A stretch of 64,000 bases of DNA from assembly GCA_026982335.1 (NCBI GenBank), contig JALSHH010000016.1:1-64000 (forward strand), read 5' to 3'. Below the pieces are notes generated by a model, which saw only the letters and a list, made by a program, of their open reading frames with translations, had not been told where the DNA came from and searched no databases. Within the stretch, counting starts at the first letter, position 1. Every line of letters begins with the position of its first letter. Both the position numbers and the translations under genes were made by a program. This document shows positions 63,615-64,000 of the stretch, piece by piece. The DNA is from Phycisphaerales bacterium (GTDB lineage: Bacteria; Planctomycetota; Phycisphaerae; Phycisphaerales; UBA1924).

Positions 63615-64000
63615 TCATCCAAGGCGAGTACGAGCGACTCGAATCGCTTCGGGGTTTCGATCACAGCCGTAATATTGCCGATTGAGTTGCTTGGCCGCAA
63701 TGAGCGTCGTTCCTGACCCACAGCATGGGTCGTAAACCACCCCATCGACCGGGCAACATGCCCCAATCAAGAGCTTGAGCAAAGCCAAAGGCTTTTGTGT
63801 CGGATATCCAACCCGTTCGTCCGCCATGTTGTTGAGGGTGGGAACATCAAGCACATCGGTGGCCTTCTTGAGTTGCCCCTTCATCCGATTGCTCGTCGCG
63901 GGCACCATCGGAGGCTCGAAGAAATACCGATCGGGATCAATACAGTAGAACAAAATATCATCATGCTTGCGTGCAAATCTTCGAGGTGATGAGCCTCCGA
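63615..64000 (-). CDS. DNA methyltransferase (N4/N6), 5' end cut by window
   Basis: The frame is open to the window edge (SSPRRFARKHDDILFYCI), so the gene starts beyond 64000. YPTQKPLALLKLLIGAC and VVYDPCCGSGTTLIAAKQL are the typical final motifs of site-specific DNA methyltransferases, with motif I DPxxGSGTT. About 128 residues are visible. It could belong to a restriction-modification pair or be an orphan; the partner is outside the window. Confidence 0.88.
   Translation of the reverse strand, partial: GGSSPRRFARKHDDILFYCIDPDRYFFEPPMVPATSNRMKGQLKKATDVLDVPTLNNMADERVGYPTQKPLALLKLLIGACCPVDGVVYDPCCGSGTTLIAAKQLNRQYYGCDRNPEAIRVARTRLG

Overview
The window looks like chromosomal DNA from a planctomycete of the class Phycisphaerae or a close relative. 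The evidence is indirect but consistent: an expanded rplQ/rplO/rplV set within a gap-rich ribosomal operon, a pseudopilin-like gene, a protein ending in two dockerin-like NFFD repeats, a protein ending in a PEP-CTERM-like sorting tail (PAPSSLTLL plus RRRR), several Phycisphaerae-style CxxCGY/CPECG zinc-ribbon membrane proteins, and dispersed intergenic palindromes. Overall GC is moderate, by eye about 55-60%, with local GC-poor patches. The species call is inference.

Region 1 (1-10.2 kb, + strand) is an accessory island. It holds a type III restriction-modification operon (mod, cut by the window edge; a RhuM-family gene; res). Two overlapping genes of unknown function follow: a four-helix membrane protein and a 730-aa soluble protein with a C-terminal Cys/His cluster. 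They are poorer in GC than res. The island ends in debris of a recombinase-type cassette: a DUF2924/HTH-like ORF and a frameshifted SAP-domain gene, next to pheS.

Region 2 (10.3-27 kb, - strand) is core. It carries a merged S10-spc-alpha ribosomal operon reading rpsJ, rplC, rplD, rplW, rplB, rpsS, rplV, rpsC, rplP, rpmC, rpsQ, rplN, rplX, rplE, rpsN, rpsH, rplF, rplR, rpsE, rplO, secY, rpmJ, rpsM, rpsK, rpoA, rplQ, then pheS. rpmD, adk, map, infA and rpsD are absent from their usual positions. A terminator lies between rpsK and rpoA and another after rplQ. rplV has an unusual N-terminal domain, and S14 and L36 have lost their zinc ligands.

Region 3 (27-46.5 kb) holds envelope and housekeeping genes: an exported protein of unknown function, an M28 lipoprotein peptidase, ruvB, a coiled-coil protein, the purA-uppS-cdsA operon, an FHA protein divergent from hemW, an RluA-type pseudouridine synthase, thiE with an N-terminal extension followed by an M16 peptidase, an HDOD/GGDEF-like protein, recO, and a dehydratase followed by an aroD-aroE fusion.

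Region 4 (46.5-60.6 kb) holds a lipoprotein, an ACP with a FabZ-like gene, prfA, a NatAB-type ABC exporter, zinc-ribbon membrane proteins around a methyltransferase, an aldehyde dehydrogenase, two uncharacterised genes, RNase P RNA (rnpB), a Gfo/Idh-like protein and tyrS. The tyrS gene carries a GC-poor insertion of about 90 codons.

Region 5 (60.6-64 kb) holds a pseudopilin-like protein, two secreted cell-surface proteins and the 3' part of another DNA methyltransferase, running off the right edge.

The strongest candidates for something undescribed are the gene pair at 5.6-9.0 kb inside the restriction island, the TyrS insertion, the rplV N-terminal domain and the families of intergenic palindromes. 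No CRISPR array, tRNA, rRNA or intact insertion sequence was seen. GC values are hand counts on short stretches, and all family assignments come from reading motifs without database searches.
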